The position numbers and the translations under genes are program-made. The notes beneath the pieces were generated by a model. It worked only from the letters and a program-made list of their open reading frames with translations, did no database searches and had not been told where the DNA came from. DNA of 64,000 bases from Lentibacillus daqui (GTDB taxonomy: Bacteria > Bacillota > Bacilli > Bacillales > Amphibacillaceae): assembly GCF_027186265.1 (NCBI RefSeq), contig NZ_CP114176.1:2604001-2668000 (forward strand), read 5' to 3'. Shown piece after piece: positions 9,568 through 17,687 of this stretch (position 1 is its first letter; every line of letters starts with the position of its first letter).

Positions 9568-9596
9568 TTCACATCCGGGAAATTTTTCGCTATAAT
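9568..9596 (+). promoter_or_regulatory. Putative sigma-A promoter of the 32-aa peptide gene
   Basis: TTCACA (9568-9573), 17-base spacer, TATAAT (9591-9596), then a leader of about 45 nt with AAAAAAGGAGG. Confidence 0.6.
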
Positions 9597-9649
9597 TAGG
9601 TTATAATCTAGGAAGAGGAGTCTGTTACATAAAAAAGGAGGCACCACAC

Positions 9650-9748
9650 ATGAAGTTGGCATTATTAATGGGGGTTGTTGTTACATTTATCATATCTATT
9701 TTCACTGCGGGATATGATGCAAAAGCAGGAAAGCCCAGAAAACAATAG
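9650..9748 (+). CDS. Small single-pass membrane peptide (32 aa)
   Basis: ATG at 9650 to TAG at 9748. Begins MKLALLMGVVVTFIISIF: about 20 hydrophobic residues, then a short positive tail ending GKPRKQ. Complete transcription unit: near-consensus promoter (9568-9596), AAAAAAGGAGG 8 bases before the ATG, and an intrinsic terminator 12 bases after the stop. That set makes a real gene likely despite the length. Divergent from odhA, convergent with trmL. I do not recognise a family. The topology would fit a subunit or regulator of a membrane complex, which is only a guess. Confidence 0.65.
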   Translation: MKLALLMGVVVTFIISIFTAGYDAKAGKPRKQ

Positions 9749-9759
9749 TCAAAATGATG

Positions 9760-9795
9760 AAAGCTGCTCCATTCAACATGGAACAGCTTTTTTTA
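9760..9795 (+). terminator. Intrinsic terminator of the 32-aa gene
   Basis: AAAGCTG-C-TCCA, a loop of 7, TGGA-A-CAGCTTT, then a T-run. Confidence 0.85.
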
Positions 9796-9854
9796 TTACT
9801 TACTGCACAGTTCCGCTCGTGCCGAAATTTCAAACGAGCGGAACCAGTTTATTT

Positions 9855-10334
9855 TTAATGCAAACCGTAAAAACCCTGTTGTCGCAATGCTTCATAAACG
9901 ATGATCGCCGCTGTGTTTGATAAATTAAGCGAGCGGACCTTATTGGAATTAGACATATGAATACGCAAACAATGGTCTTCTTTTCCCACTAACAAACTTT
10001 TTGGAATACCAGTCGTTTCCCTGCCAAACACGAAAAACAATTCCGTATCCGGGTCGCTAAAATCGAAGTCCGTGTAATATTTTGTTCCAAAGTTCTCAAT
10101 ATAATAAAATTCACCATTTGGATATTCGGCATAGAAGGAGTCCATCGAATCATGTTCACGTACATCAACATGTTGCCAATAATCGAGCCCTGCCCTGCGT
10201 ACCATTTTATCGTTCGTTGAAAACCCTAGTGGATGGATTAAATGAAGTGTTGCATTCGTTGCCAGACATGTTCTGGCAATATTTCCGGTATTTGCTGGAA
10301 TTTCTGGTTGATACAAAACGACATGTAAACTCAC
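9855..10334 (-). CDS. trmL: tRNA (cytidine(34)-2'-O)-methyltransferase TrmL
   Basis: SAM-dependent 2'-O-methylation of the wobble base in tRNA-Leu isoacceptors. 159 aa, the whole length of the minimal SPOUT methyltransferase fold. Signatures seen are YQPEIPANTGNIARTC at residues 8-23, FVFGRETTGIP (the knot loop), and the C-terminal RSLNLSNTAAIIVYEAL. GTG start at 10334 preceded by AAGGAGAAG. Neighbours give no operon information. Confidence 0.95.
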   Translation of the reverse strand: MSLHVVLYQPEIPANTGNIARTCLATNATLHLIHPLGFSTNDKMVRRAGLDYWQHVDVREHDSMDSFYAEYPNGEFYYIENFGTKYYTDFDFSDPDTELFFVFGRETTGIPKSLLVGKEDHCLRIHMSNSNKVRSLNLSNTAAIIVYEALRQQGFYGLH

Positions 10335-10358
10335 AATTTCTCTTCTCCTTATATAATG

Positions 10359-10561
10359 TGTTCAAAAGGAGGATAAAAAGGACCGAGAAGTTCAAGGCGA
10401 CGTAGCTTTGAGCACCGGAGTGTACAAAAAGGTACATGAGGAGCGGAAAAGCAAGCCAACGAACTTCTTCAAAGGAAGGCCGACTAAAAACGGGCTTGCG
10501 CTCAGGCGTCGGCATACCCCTTTTTGCAGGGGCACGTCATTTTTACCGGACTTTTTGAACA
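10359..10561. repeat. Dispersed repeat B, full-length copy
   Basis: About 203 bp bounded by short inverted ends: TGTTCAAAA at the left, TTTTTGAACA at the right. Internal landmarks on the minus strand are a CCCCTGCAAAAAGGGG hairpin, TATGCCGACG, and TTAGTCGGCCTTCCTTT. The right end alone recurs at 12183-12213, and the central part recurs inside repeat A copy 3 (41765-41832). This looks like a non-coding, MITE-like family. It lies between trmL and the amidase gene, both on the minus strand. Confidence 0.7.
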
Positions 10562-10597
10562 TCCTTATTTTTTATAAATACGAAGAATAGTATACCA

Positions 10598-11446
10598 CTA
10601 CTCACCAATACGGAAAAACTTATAGGTGATATTGGGCGTCCAAGCGGTTGAATCCTCGTAGGACCAGTAACGATTGCGCGAATTCTCGGTATGGGCATTG
10701 ACCAGTGGCATGCCGTATGCATCTTTGGCGACCACAATCGTGTTATGATCGAACCTGCCATCCCCTTCAAAATCGTAACAAATCACATCACCAGGTATTA
10801 ACTCATCGGCTGATTCCAGTTCCCTGCCTTTCAATCCCTGTGTTGAGCCGCTCAAATACCAACGGAGGGCATGAGCTACTGCCCAACTATAGCTCCAATT
10901 ATCGTTTTGATACCACCAGCCTTTTCCCCTGTTTGGGGCACCACGCATTGGAGCACCACCGGCATACAGACATTGTGAAATATAATTCGTGCAGTCGACC
11001 TGAAATTTACGAAACGCCGGATTATAATCGTTCCACCACCGCTCCGCATACTTTACCGCAGCAAGACGATCATAGTTAAAACGATATCCGGCAGTGTCAT
11101 GAATATCTGCAAGCTCCGAAGAAATACTTTCAACATGTTTTTCCGGTTGTACATCAAGCTTAATATGTTCAATCTGTTCATTACGCACGCGGAATTTTAG
11201 TGGGAGAACATGCTCTTCCTGATAAAAATAACCCTTTTGTTTCATTAAAAAGGATAAGTGCAGGAGGTATTGAAAGGTAGATTGCTGATCGTACCGTAAT
11301 TCCTCGAATACATGTCCGTTCCCCCGAATTTGGGTTACTTCCACGCCGCGATCTTGACATAATGCTTTTTTTCTTTCCCACCATTTTTCACGACCAGGTT
11401 CCGCTTGAAAAAAATCCAGCCACCAGTTAGCTAACCTATCCATCAA
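10598..11446 (-). CDS. Amidase-domain (Amidase_6, YhbB-like) protein
   Basis: 282 aa, no signal peptide visible. The C-terminal half (about 120-282) carries a Cys/His hydrolase pattern of the Amidase_6 family: FQVDCTNYISQCLYAGGAPM contains the likely nucleophile Cys, and a later block has DHNTIVVAKD with a candidate His. A Trp-rich block (WWYQNDNWSYSWA) lies between them. The N-terminal half is unassigned. Family members are thought to cleave peptidoglycan amide bonds; the substrate is unknown here. Monocistronic, minus strand. Confidence 0.8.
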   Translation of the reverse strand: MMDRLANWWLDFFQAEPGREKWWERKKALCQDRGVEVTQIRGNGHVFEELRYDQQSTFQYLLHLSFLMKQKGYFYQEEHVLPLKFRVRNEQIEHIKLDVQPEKHVESISSELADIHDTAGYRFNYDRLAAVKYAERWWNDYNPAFRKFQVDCTNYISQCLYAGGAPMRGAPNRGKGWWYQNDNWSYSWAVAHALRWYLSGSTQGLKGRELESADELIPGDVICYDFEGDGRFDHNTIVVAKDAYGMPLVNAHTENSRNRYWSYEDSTAWTPNITYKFFRIGE

Positions 11447-11592
11447 AAATCCCCTCCACTACATCTATATGAGGGGGAAGCCCATTTAACGCATGATTTT
11501 TCATGTTTTGATCAATTTTCGATCGATGTCAGGCAATCTAATCGACGCCTATCACAATTCTGTTTTGCGCACTACTTCAACTAACCTGGCAT

Positions 11593-12150
11593 TCAATCAG
11601 TAATCACTGCACTTCTACCATGCTTATGGGCTCGCTCGTGCGTCAACAAGTATTCCTTTTTATCAAGTCCGCCGTTATATCCGACCATTTTGCCATTAGC
11701 ACCAATCACCCGATGGCATGGGACAATAATCGAAAATGGATTTTTATTGACCGCACCGCCAACTGCACGAACAGCTTTAGGGTTACCAATTTCCACTGCA
11801 ATATCTTTATAAGTCCGCGTTTCTCCATACGGAATCGTATCATATAAAGCTTGCCATACCCGTTTTTGAAAAGGAGTTCCATAAAACACAAAATTAATCG
11901 TGAAATCCATCTTCCCATCTTCAAAATATTGCCGGAGCTGTTGCTTTGTATGTTCGACTTTTTCCGGATCGTTAACAAATACGGAATTAGTAAAATAACG
12001 TGCTCCCCATTTCGTCATGGACGGTTCCAAATCACGCATCGTTCCATAATCAAGCCGAACCAGTTCTTCTCCATTACTGAGCAATAACAATGGACCGATC
12101 GGGGTTTTTATTTCATCATAAAAAAGCGTTGTCTCAGTCATTTCCCCCAC
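11593..12150 (-). CDS. ogt: Methylated-DNA--[protein]-cysteine S-methyltransferase
   Basis: Suicide repair of O6-methylguanine. 185 aa. The active-site block IIVPCHRVIGANG places the acceptor at Cys145. The preceding helix-turn-helix wing (TYKDIAVEIGNPKAVRAVGG) binds DNA, and the N-terminal domain is of the Ogt type. No Ada activator domain. Start taken at the ATG giving MGEMTETTL; a second ATG four codons on is equally possible. Confidence 0.93.
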   Translation of the reverse strand: MGEMTETTLFYDEIKTPIGPLLLLSNGEELVRLDYGTMRDLEPSMTKWGARYFTNSVFVNDPEKVEHTKQQLRQYFEDGKMDFTINFVFYGTPFQKRVWQALYDTIPYGETRTYKDIAVEIGNPKAVRAVGGAVNKNPFSIIVPCHRVIGANGKMVGYNGGLDKKEYLLTHERAHKHGRSAVITD

Positions 12151-12182
12151 TCCCTCATGCTAAAAGTTGATTGGGCCTGCCT

Positions 12183-12213
12183 CGTCATTTTTACCGGCTG
12201 TTTGAACATCCTA
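12183..12213. repeat. Right-end fragment of repeat B
   Basis: Shares CGTCATTTTTACCGG and TTTGAACATCC with the right end of 10359-10561. No left end is present. It lies just 3' of folE. Confidence 0.55.
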
Positions 12214-12225
12214 TTTCATTGTGTA

Positions 12226-12789
12226 TTAACCTTTGATTAATGTCATCGCTTCAGCACGTGCAGATGCATCTTTTTCAAATATACCCCTTACTGCAGATGT
12301 CACTGTTTTTGATCCTGGCTTTTTGACACCTCGCATGGTCATGCACATGTGTTCTGCCTCCAGGACAACGATTACCCCGTGTGGTTCCAAAACTTCCACA
12401 ATAGAGTCAGCAACCGTTGTTGTAAGTCGCTCCTGTAGTTGCGGCCTTTTAGCGACTGACTCCACAGCTCTTGCCAATTTGCTTAAACCCGTTACACGCC
12501 CTCCCCGAGGGATATAACCTACATGAGCCATTCCATAAAATGGGGCAAAATGATGTTCACACATGGAATAGAAGGGAATGTCTTTCACTAGGACCAATTC
12601 TTCATGATCTTCACCAAAAACAGTCGCTAAATATTCCCTTGGATCCTGTTTTAGTCCTTGAAAAATTTCCTCATACATGCGCGCAACCCGTTTTGGCGTG
12701 TCAAGCAGGCCTTCACGTGTCGGGTCTTCACCAATTGCTTCAATAATCATTGTAACAGCTTGTTCTATTTTTTCATGATTCACACTCAC
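12226..12789 (-). CDS. folE: GTP cyclohydrolase I
   Basis: Converts GTP to 7,8-dihydroneopterin triphosphate, the first step of folate and queuosine-precursor synthesis. About 187 aa. The zinc site is visible as SMCEHHF (Cys77, His80) and MCMTMRG (Cys149). I place the start at GTG 12789 because TTGGAGG (12798-12804) lies 8 bases upstream; an upstream TTG at 12804 would be part of that ribosome binding site. Monocistronic. A second queuosine-pathway gene, queG, is 5 kb away. Confidence 0.94.
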   Translation of the reverse strand: MSVNHEKIEQAVTMIIEAIGEDPTREGLLDTPKRVARMYEEIFQGLKQDPREYLATVFGEDHEELVLVKDIPFYSMCEHHFAPFYGMAHVGYIPRGGRVTGLSKLARAVESVAKRPQLQERLTTTVADSIVEVLEPHGVIVVLEAEHMCMTMRGVKKPGSKTVTSAVRGIFEKDASARAEAMTLIKG

Positions 12790-13040
12790 AGTGTAAACCT
12801 CCAATCAAAATTATATTTTTAATAAGCATAAAGGAATTATATCACGTATCGTATCCCAATTTAAAAGCTTCACATCCCATTATAAATACTTACCAAAGAA
12901 ATAGATGTAAAGCAAATATTATATTCCGTCCGTTTCAGCTCGGGATTGGTGCTGATCTCATCAATTTCTAATCTCCTTCACAACCTGCATTCAGAATGAA
13001 CACTTATAGTAGAGACATCAAAGGAAAGGAGGTGAGGAAA

Positions 13041-13802
13041 ATGGCGATTGAAATATTCAAAAGAAGAGAACAAAAATATCTGCTGTCAAAGGAACAATAT
13101 GAGCAACTACTCATTCAAACTTCGCCTTTCATGCGGCCAGACAGAAATGGGATAGATGGGCATTATACAGTTACCAGTTTGTATTTTGATAGCAAGGATC
13201 AAACCATTTATTTTGAAACGAAGAACAAATTAAAATTTCGCCAAAAACTTCGCTTACGGATATATGATGAAGCAGATATCTTTAGTAATGCATTCTTTGA
13301 AATCAAACAAAAGCACAAAAATGTTGTCAACAAGAGAAGGATCGTCCTTCCCCTTATGGAGGCTTACGATTACTTATTCCATGATGCGAACCCTGTATTG
13401 GAAGATTATCATACATCCAACCTTCAAGGTTTTCGGGAAATACACCATTTCATGCAGCTATACAAATTAGTTCCAGAAATGGTGGTCAGCTATGATCGGC
13501 ATGCCCTTCATTGTATGGATGATCCAGATTTAAGGATCACATTCGATTCTAATTTACGCTGTCGCAAAGATGATTTGTGGGTTGATCATGGTCCGTACGG
13601 CGAAAATTTTATTAACCCAGATATCATCATTTTGGAAGTGAAAGTTAGTCATAGTGTTCCTTTATGGCTGACACGAATATTACAAAGTCTTGATTGTCAG
13701 CAAAAAAGCATCTCAAAGTTTTGCACAAGTCTGGAACTGTTAAAAAGTGAAATGGTTCCAGATGAGCGTTTAACGGAACTTATGAAAATAGGAGGCATGT
13801 AA
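13041..13802 (+). CDS. VTC-domain (polyphosphate polymerase-like) protein
   Basis: About 253 aa. Begins MAIEIFKRREQKYLLSKEQY, the conserved start of bacterial VTC-domain proteins. Lys/Arg/Glu-rich strands of the tunnel fold follow (KLRLRIYDEAD, FFEIKQKHKN, VNKRR) with ILEVKV near the C-terminus. Eukaryotic VTC4 makes polyphosphate from ATP; bacterial activity is inferred. The start is set at 13041 by the extended AAAGGAGGTGA just upstream. Only 2 bases separate its stop from the next gene, so the pair is an operon. Confidence 0.85.
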   Translation: MAIEIFKRREQKYLLSKEQYEQLLIQTSPFMRPDRNGIDGHYTVTSLYFDSKDQTIYFETKNKLKFRQKLRLRIYDEADIFSNAFFEIKQKHKNVVNKRRIVLPLMEAYDYLFHDANPVLEDYHTSNLQGFREIHHFMQLYKLVPEMVVSYDRHALHCMDDPDLRITFDSNLRCRKDDLWVDHGPYGENFINPDIIILEVKVSHSVPLWLTRILQSLDCQQKSISKFCTSLELLKSEMVPDERLTELMKIGGM

Positions 13803-13804
13803 AG

Positions 13805-14488
13805 ATGGATTTTATTAATGACTTTTTTACAGGCAGTGGCGTCGAAAGTGAAGCAAATATCTTCATGGGTTTGTTTGCTATGGCCCTGGCGGCAGTTCTT
13901 AGTTTAATCATTACCAAAGTTTATCAGATGACATTTACCGGGGAACGATATTCGCAATCATTTGTGCATACCATCATTATGATGAGTGTAGTTGTGTCGG
14001 TTGTAATGAATGTTGTCAGTGGAAATGCCGGTGTCGCTTTTGGATTATTTGCGGTATTTTCCCTGATCCGATTTCGAAGTGCAGTCACGAATGCAAAAGA
14101 CATTGCTTATATTTTTTTCGGGCTTTGCGTTGGAATGACATGTGGCCTGTACCAATTTGGTCTGGCGGTTGCCTTAACCATATTTCCTTGTGTCATTTTC
14201 TACCTGCTGTATAAATTTAACTATGGAAGTGGTAAAGATACGCAAATTTTAAAAGTGACGATCCCTGAAAACTTAAATCATGAGCACCTATTGGACAAAG
14301 CTTTTGAAACCTATACATTAAGCCATCATCTTCGGCAAATCGAAACGACCAACCTTGGTACAATGATTTTATACACGTATGCAATCAGAAGCAAGGATAC
14401 CACGAAAGACAAGGAATTACTGGATCACATTCGCGAAAAAAATGCAAATTTGAAAGTCACCATATCCTATCTGCAAACCGAGGAGTAA
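13805..14488 (+). CDS. DUF4956 membrane protein
   Basis: 227 aa. Three or four membrane segments lie in the N-terminal 150 residues (IFMGLFAMALAAVLSLII; IIMMSVVVSVVMNVV; two more near 95-135). The motif FAVFSLIRFRSAV between segments is conserved in the family. A soluble C-terminal domain (about 150-227) faces the cytoplasm by inference. Its AGGAGG lies in the end of the VTC gene, so translation is coupled. The two families are commonly paired; a joint role in surface or phosphate-polymer metabolism is inference. Confidence 0.85.
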   Translation: MDFINDFFTGSGVESEANIFMGLFAMALAAVLSLIITKVYQMTFTGERYSQSFVHTIIMMSVVVSVVMNVVSGNAGVAFGLFAVFSLIRFRSAVTNAKDIAYIFFGLCVGMTCGLYQFGLAVALTIFPCVIFYLLYKFNYGSGKDTQILKVTIPENLNHEHLLDKAFETYTLSHHLRQIETTNLGTMILYTYAIRSKDTTKDKELLDHIREKNANLKVTISYLQTEE

Positions 14489-14541
14489 CGGGTGGATCAA
14501 ATTTTTAATAACAGGGGATCTTCAAAAATGGAACTTCTACA

Positions 14542-14582
14542 AAAAACATCTCCTAAATCATAGATTCGGGAGATGTTTTTCA
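14542..14582. terminator. Bidirectional terminator
   Basis: AAACATCTCC and GGGAGATGTTT flank a 14-base loop, with A- and T-runs outside. It lies between the converging DUF4956 and PepSY genes. Confidence 0.85.
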
Positions 14583-14600
14583 TTTTTTCATTTTATAAAT

Positions 14601-15362
14601 TTAGTCATCATCATCGTCATCTTCAAATGTGACGGAGAGAACTTCACCGGTAAATGCCTGGATCACAACCTCGACATCCCCCTCATTTGTCTCTATCTCG
14701 ACCTCATATACAAAGGATCCATCGCTTTCCTCTTTATCAACATCATCAATGGATCCCGGCACCTCTGATAAGGCAATTTTTTTTGCTTCTTCCACGGAAA
14801 TAAGGGTTTGAGGCATCTCTGTCTCGTTGGTTTGAGCTTCGTCTTCTTGATCATTTTCTTCCTGTTCATAGAATAAAATATTTCCGTTATTTCCATTCAC
14901 TGTTAACTCAACCGGATCCTTATTGCTTCTGGCATGGATCTTGTAAACCGGGATGCCGTTTTCCGTCATTAAATGGATCTTTGAGATTTTTCCGTTATCA
15001 TCCATTCGATCTAATGCTATCTTCTTTGCCTGTTGTTCATCAATTTTGGGTTCAGGTAATCCTTCTTGAACGTTCTTATTCCCTTTTTGCTTCTCTACCA
15101 GTGAAAGGTCCAAAATATTTCCTGTATCTTTGCTTAAGCGAACATGATATTTACCTAATGTATTTTCCAGATCAATTTCGTAAATATCATCGTGTAGCGC
15201 GATTTTTTTTACGTTACCGGCGTATTTTGCCTCGGCCGATTCAATTGCTTCAGACTTAGTCAAAGTTTTATCCTTTTGGGCAGCCAATATTTGCTTCGAT
15301 CCAACAGCAATTCCGGCAATCAATAACGAGACGGCCAAAACAGTTAGCCATTTCTTTTTCAT
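14601..15362 (-). CDS. PepSY-domain protein (YkoI-like)
   Basis: 253 aa, with an N-terminal signal/anchor (WLTVLAVSLLIAGIAVGS). Three PepSY-like repeats (about 35-95, 105-165, 185-245) each start with a helix such as EAKKIALSEV and end in a strand such as EVVIQAFTGEVLS. The tail is six consecutive Asp. It is third in a response regulator-kinase-PepSY operon; B. subtilis ykoGHI has the same order. Extracytoplasmic. A role in tuning the kinase or a protease is inferred from context. Confidence 0.85.
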   Translation of the reverse strand: MKKKWLTVLAVSLLIAGIAVGSKQILAAQKDKTLTKSEAIESAEAKYAGNVKKIALHDDIYEIDLENTLGKYHVRLSKDTGNILDLSLVEKQKGNKNVQEGLPEPKIDEQQAKKIALDRMDDNGKISKIHLMTENGIPVYKIHARSNKDPVELTVNGNNGNILFYEQEENDQEDEAQTNETEMPQTLISVEEAKKIALSEVPGSIDDVDKEESDGSFVYEVEIETNEGDVEVVIQAFTGEVLSVTFEDDDDDD

Positions 15363-15363
15363 T

Positions 15364-16740
15364 TCAATCCCCCTTGACGTTTGATGTTGAACCAGTTTTT
15401 AAGGCTGGGAAAAAGACGGTCACTTTTGTTCCTTCCCCCACTACGCTATCAAGGTGAACGGATCCGTGGTGAGCCGCGACAATTTGTCTGGCGATTGCCA
15501 ATCCCAGTCCTGTACCACCGCTTTGACGACTCCTTGCTTTGTCAACTCGGAAAAAACGGTCAAAAACTTGGTCTACCTCATCTTCCGGGATACCAATACC
15601 GTGATCCTGTACAGCCAAAAAAACGTTTTCCCCCTCCCGACCGACCATAATTTGAATCACCTTGGAGCTGTATTTCAATGCATTATCCAAAAAAATAAAC
15701 AGAAGTTGTTTTAGTTTCGATTCATCCGCCCAAGTTAATGCTTGTTCCACTGCTGATTGCACGCGTACCTGCCGATGCTGGGCTTTTTCAAACATTTGTG
15801 CTGTTTTCTCACAAAGATCCACCAGATTTACACTTGAAAATTCCAAATTAAGGTCTTCGGGATTTTCTGCCAGCTGTAACATTTGATTGGTCATTTCCTT
15901 CATCCGGACGGTCTCGGAATGGATCGCTTCAATTGATTCTTCCAGCACATCCGGACTTTTCATTCCCCAGCGTTTCAGGATACTTGCATAGCTTTCAATA
16001 ATGGTTAACGGTGTTTTCAATTCATGAGATGCATCAGAAACGAATGCTTGCTGTTTTTCAAAATTGGATTCAAGAATATCCATCGTATGATTAAACGTGT
16101 CCGCCATTTTATACAATTCGTCCTGGTGTTTGTGTCCAAGCGGGATTTTCTTGAATGTACCGCTTTGTTGGATCTCTTTCATCGTATTAATCATTGAATT
16201 GATCGGCTTTAAAAGAATATTGCCCAACAGCCGGCCGCCGAGTATGGAAGGGATTATCACAACTATAAAGGCGATGATTAATACAATTTTCAATTCATTC
16301 AATGTTTGATTCATTTCAGCAAGATTTTCGGTGACTTCCAGAGAAACTACCTGACCGTTTTCCCAAATAATCGGCAGCGACACGACCCCGTATGTTTCAC
16401 CGTTGATATGATGGATTTCTGATGATTGTGAATTTTTAAACTCAGGCGTATAATCTCTCATTTTAGTATTCTTTGTTGTAGTTACAATTGAATGTGAGTT
16501 TCTATCAACCACGCTAATCATCCCATTGGCTGGCAAATATGCACGAAGCAGCTCCTTTGTGTCTACATTGTTATCCGGGCTGACAGCTGACACAATATTT
16601 TCCGTTTGTGCCAACATGCGATCGAGCTCACCGTTCGTTGTAATTTTATAAAACAATAAATAGATAGCGATATTTACAATGAGCAGGGTAATGAGCAACC
16701 ACACGGTGGAGAAAAGATAAATCAATCGTCGAAGTCTCAT
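15364..16740 (-). CDS. Sensor histidine kinase (YkoH-like)
   Basis: 458 aa. TM1 at about 10-32, an extracytoplasmic sensor of about 115 residues, TM2 at about 152-172, and HAMP at about 172-228. The dimerisation/phosphoacceptor helix has SDASHELKTPLTI. The ATPase domain shows the N box (FIFLDNALKYSS), DHGIGIPEDE and GGTGLGLAIA. The ATG directly abuts the response-regulator TGA, and the PepSY gene starts a base beyond its own stop, so all three are co-translated. The signal is unknown. Confidence 0.93.
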   Translation of the reverse strand: MRLRRLIYLFSTVWLLITLLIVNIAIYLLFYKITTNGELDRMLAQTENIVSAVSPDNNVDTKELLRAYLPANGMISVVDRNSHSIVTTTKNTKMRDYTPEFKNSQSSEIHHINGETYGVVSLPIIWENGQVVSLEVTENLAEMNQTLNELKIVLIIAFIVVIIPSILGGRLLGNILLKPINSMINTMKEIQQSGTFKKIPLGHKHQDELYKMADTFNHTMDILESNFEKQQAFVSDASHELKTPLTIIESYASILKRWGMKSPDVLEESIEAIHSETVRMKEMTNQMLQLAENPEDLNLEFSSVNLVDLCEKTAQMFEKAQHRQVRVQSAVEQALTWADESKLKQLLFIFLDNALKYSSKVIQIMVGREGENVFLAVQDHGIGIPEDEVDQVFDRFFRVDKARSRQSGGTGLGLAIARQIVAAHHGSVHLDSVVGEGTKVTVFFPALKTGSTSNVKGD

Positions 16741-17433
16741 TCATTGCTTCCCCTTTAATGTGTATCCCACGCCGCGTACGGTATGAATAAGTGGTATGTC
16801 AAAACCTTGGTCTATTTTTTTCCTGAGATATCTAATATACACATCGACTACATTTGTATCCCCAAAATAATCAAATCCCCATACATTTGTTAAAATTTGT
16901 TCCCTGGTTAACACCTGCTTTGCATTTCCCATGAGATAAATGAGCAGGTCAAATTCGCGTGGTGTTAGTTCAATGGCATGCCCTTTCCGAATAACTTCGC
17001 GTGTTTTTCTATTTACCGTTAAATCCTCTATTTCTAACACATCATGATTGTCTTCCGTGAACTTGTCATGTGTTCGTAAACAAGCACGAATTCTTGCAAG
17101 AAGCTCTTCAATTTCAAATGGCTTGGAAATATAATCATCCGCACCTTGATCGAGTCCGCTGACCTTGTCTGGAGTTGAATTTCTTGCCGTTAAAAGGATG
17201 ACAGGTAATGTATTTCCGGATTTACGAATACGCCTTAGCACCTCAAGCCCATTTAATTCTGGTAATCTGATATCCAGCAACACAAGGTCATGGTGGTTTT
17301 GCTTAACCTTGTCAAGACCTTTTCTACCATCTCGAGCAATTTCCACCGTATAACCTTCATGTTCCAATTCCAATTGAATCACGCGGGCGATTTTTGCCTC
17401 ATCTTCAACGATCAAAATACGTTCAGCCACCAT
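16741..17433 (-). CDS. OmpR-family response regulator (YkoG-like)
   Basis: 230 aa. Receiver domain 1-120 with the acidic pair in IVEDEA, the phosphoacceptor Asp in VLLDIRLPELNG, and Lys in YISKPFE. Winged-helix output domain 130-228 (LTPREFDLLIYLMG; DVYIRYLRKKID; VRGVGYTLKG). The start is placed at ATG 17433, five bases after GGGAGGGG, rather than the TTG one codon earlier. First gene of the three-gene signalling operon. Confidence 0.93.
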   Translation of the reverse strand: MVAERILIVEDEAKIARVIQLELEHEGYTVEIARDGRKGLDKVKQNHHDLVLLDIRLPELNGLEVLRRIRKSGNTLPVILLTARNSTPDKVSGLDQGADDYISKPFEIEELLARIRACLRTHDKFTEDNHDVLEIEDLTVNRKTREVIRKGHAIELTPREFDLLIYLMGNAKQVLTREQILTNVWGFDYFGDTNVVDVYIRYLRKKIDQGFDIPLIHTVRGVGYTLKGKQ

Positions 17434-17687
17434 CAAGTCCCCTCCCGTTCATTAATCCCATCTTAAACGAAAGATTGGCTACTTACAATTCCGGGAATTT
17501 CATCTATCAAAAAAACGGATGCCTTGCTATGCACCCGTTTACCCAATCATCTAATTCCATCTCGATGGGTTTTTTATTTTTCATCTGTATCATACCTGAG
17601 GAAAATGAAAACCAAATAAGAATAACATTAAAATTCGATGAGAAACACTATTGAACAGCTCTTGTCTTTGTATTAAGGAAAAAGCAA

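Noticed and set aside
10207..10515. Minus-strand 102-codon frame running from repeat B into trmL
   Set aside because: Overlaps trmL out of frame and most of it is repeat B.
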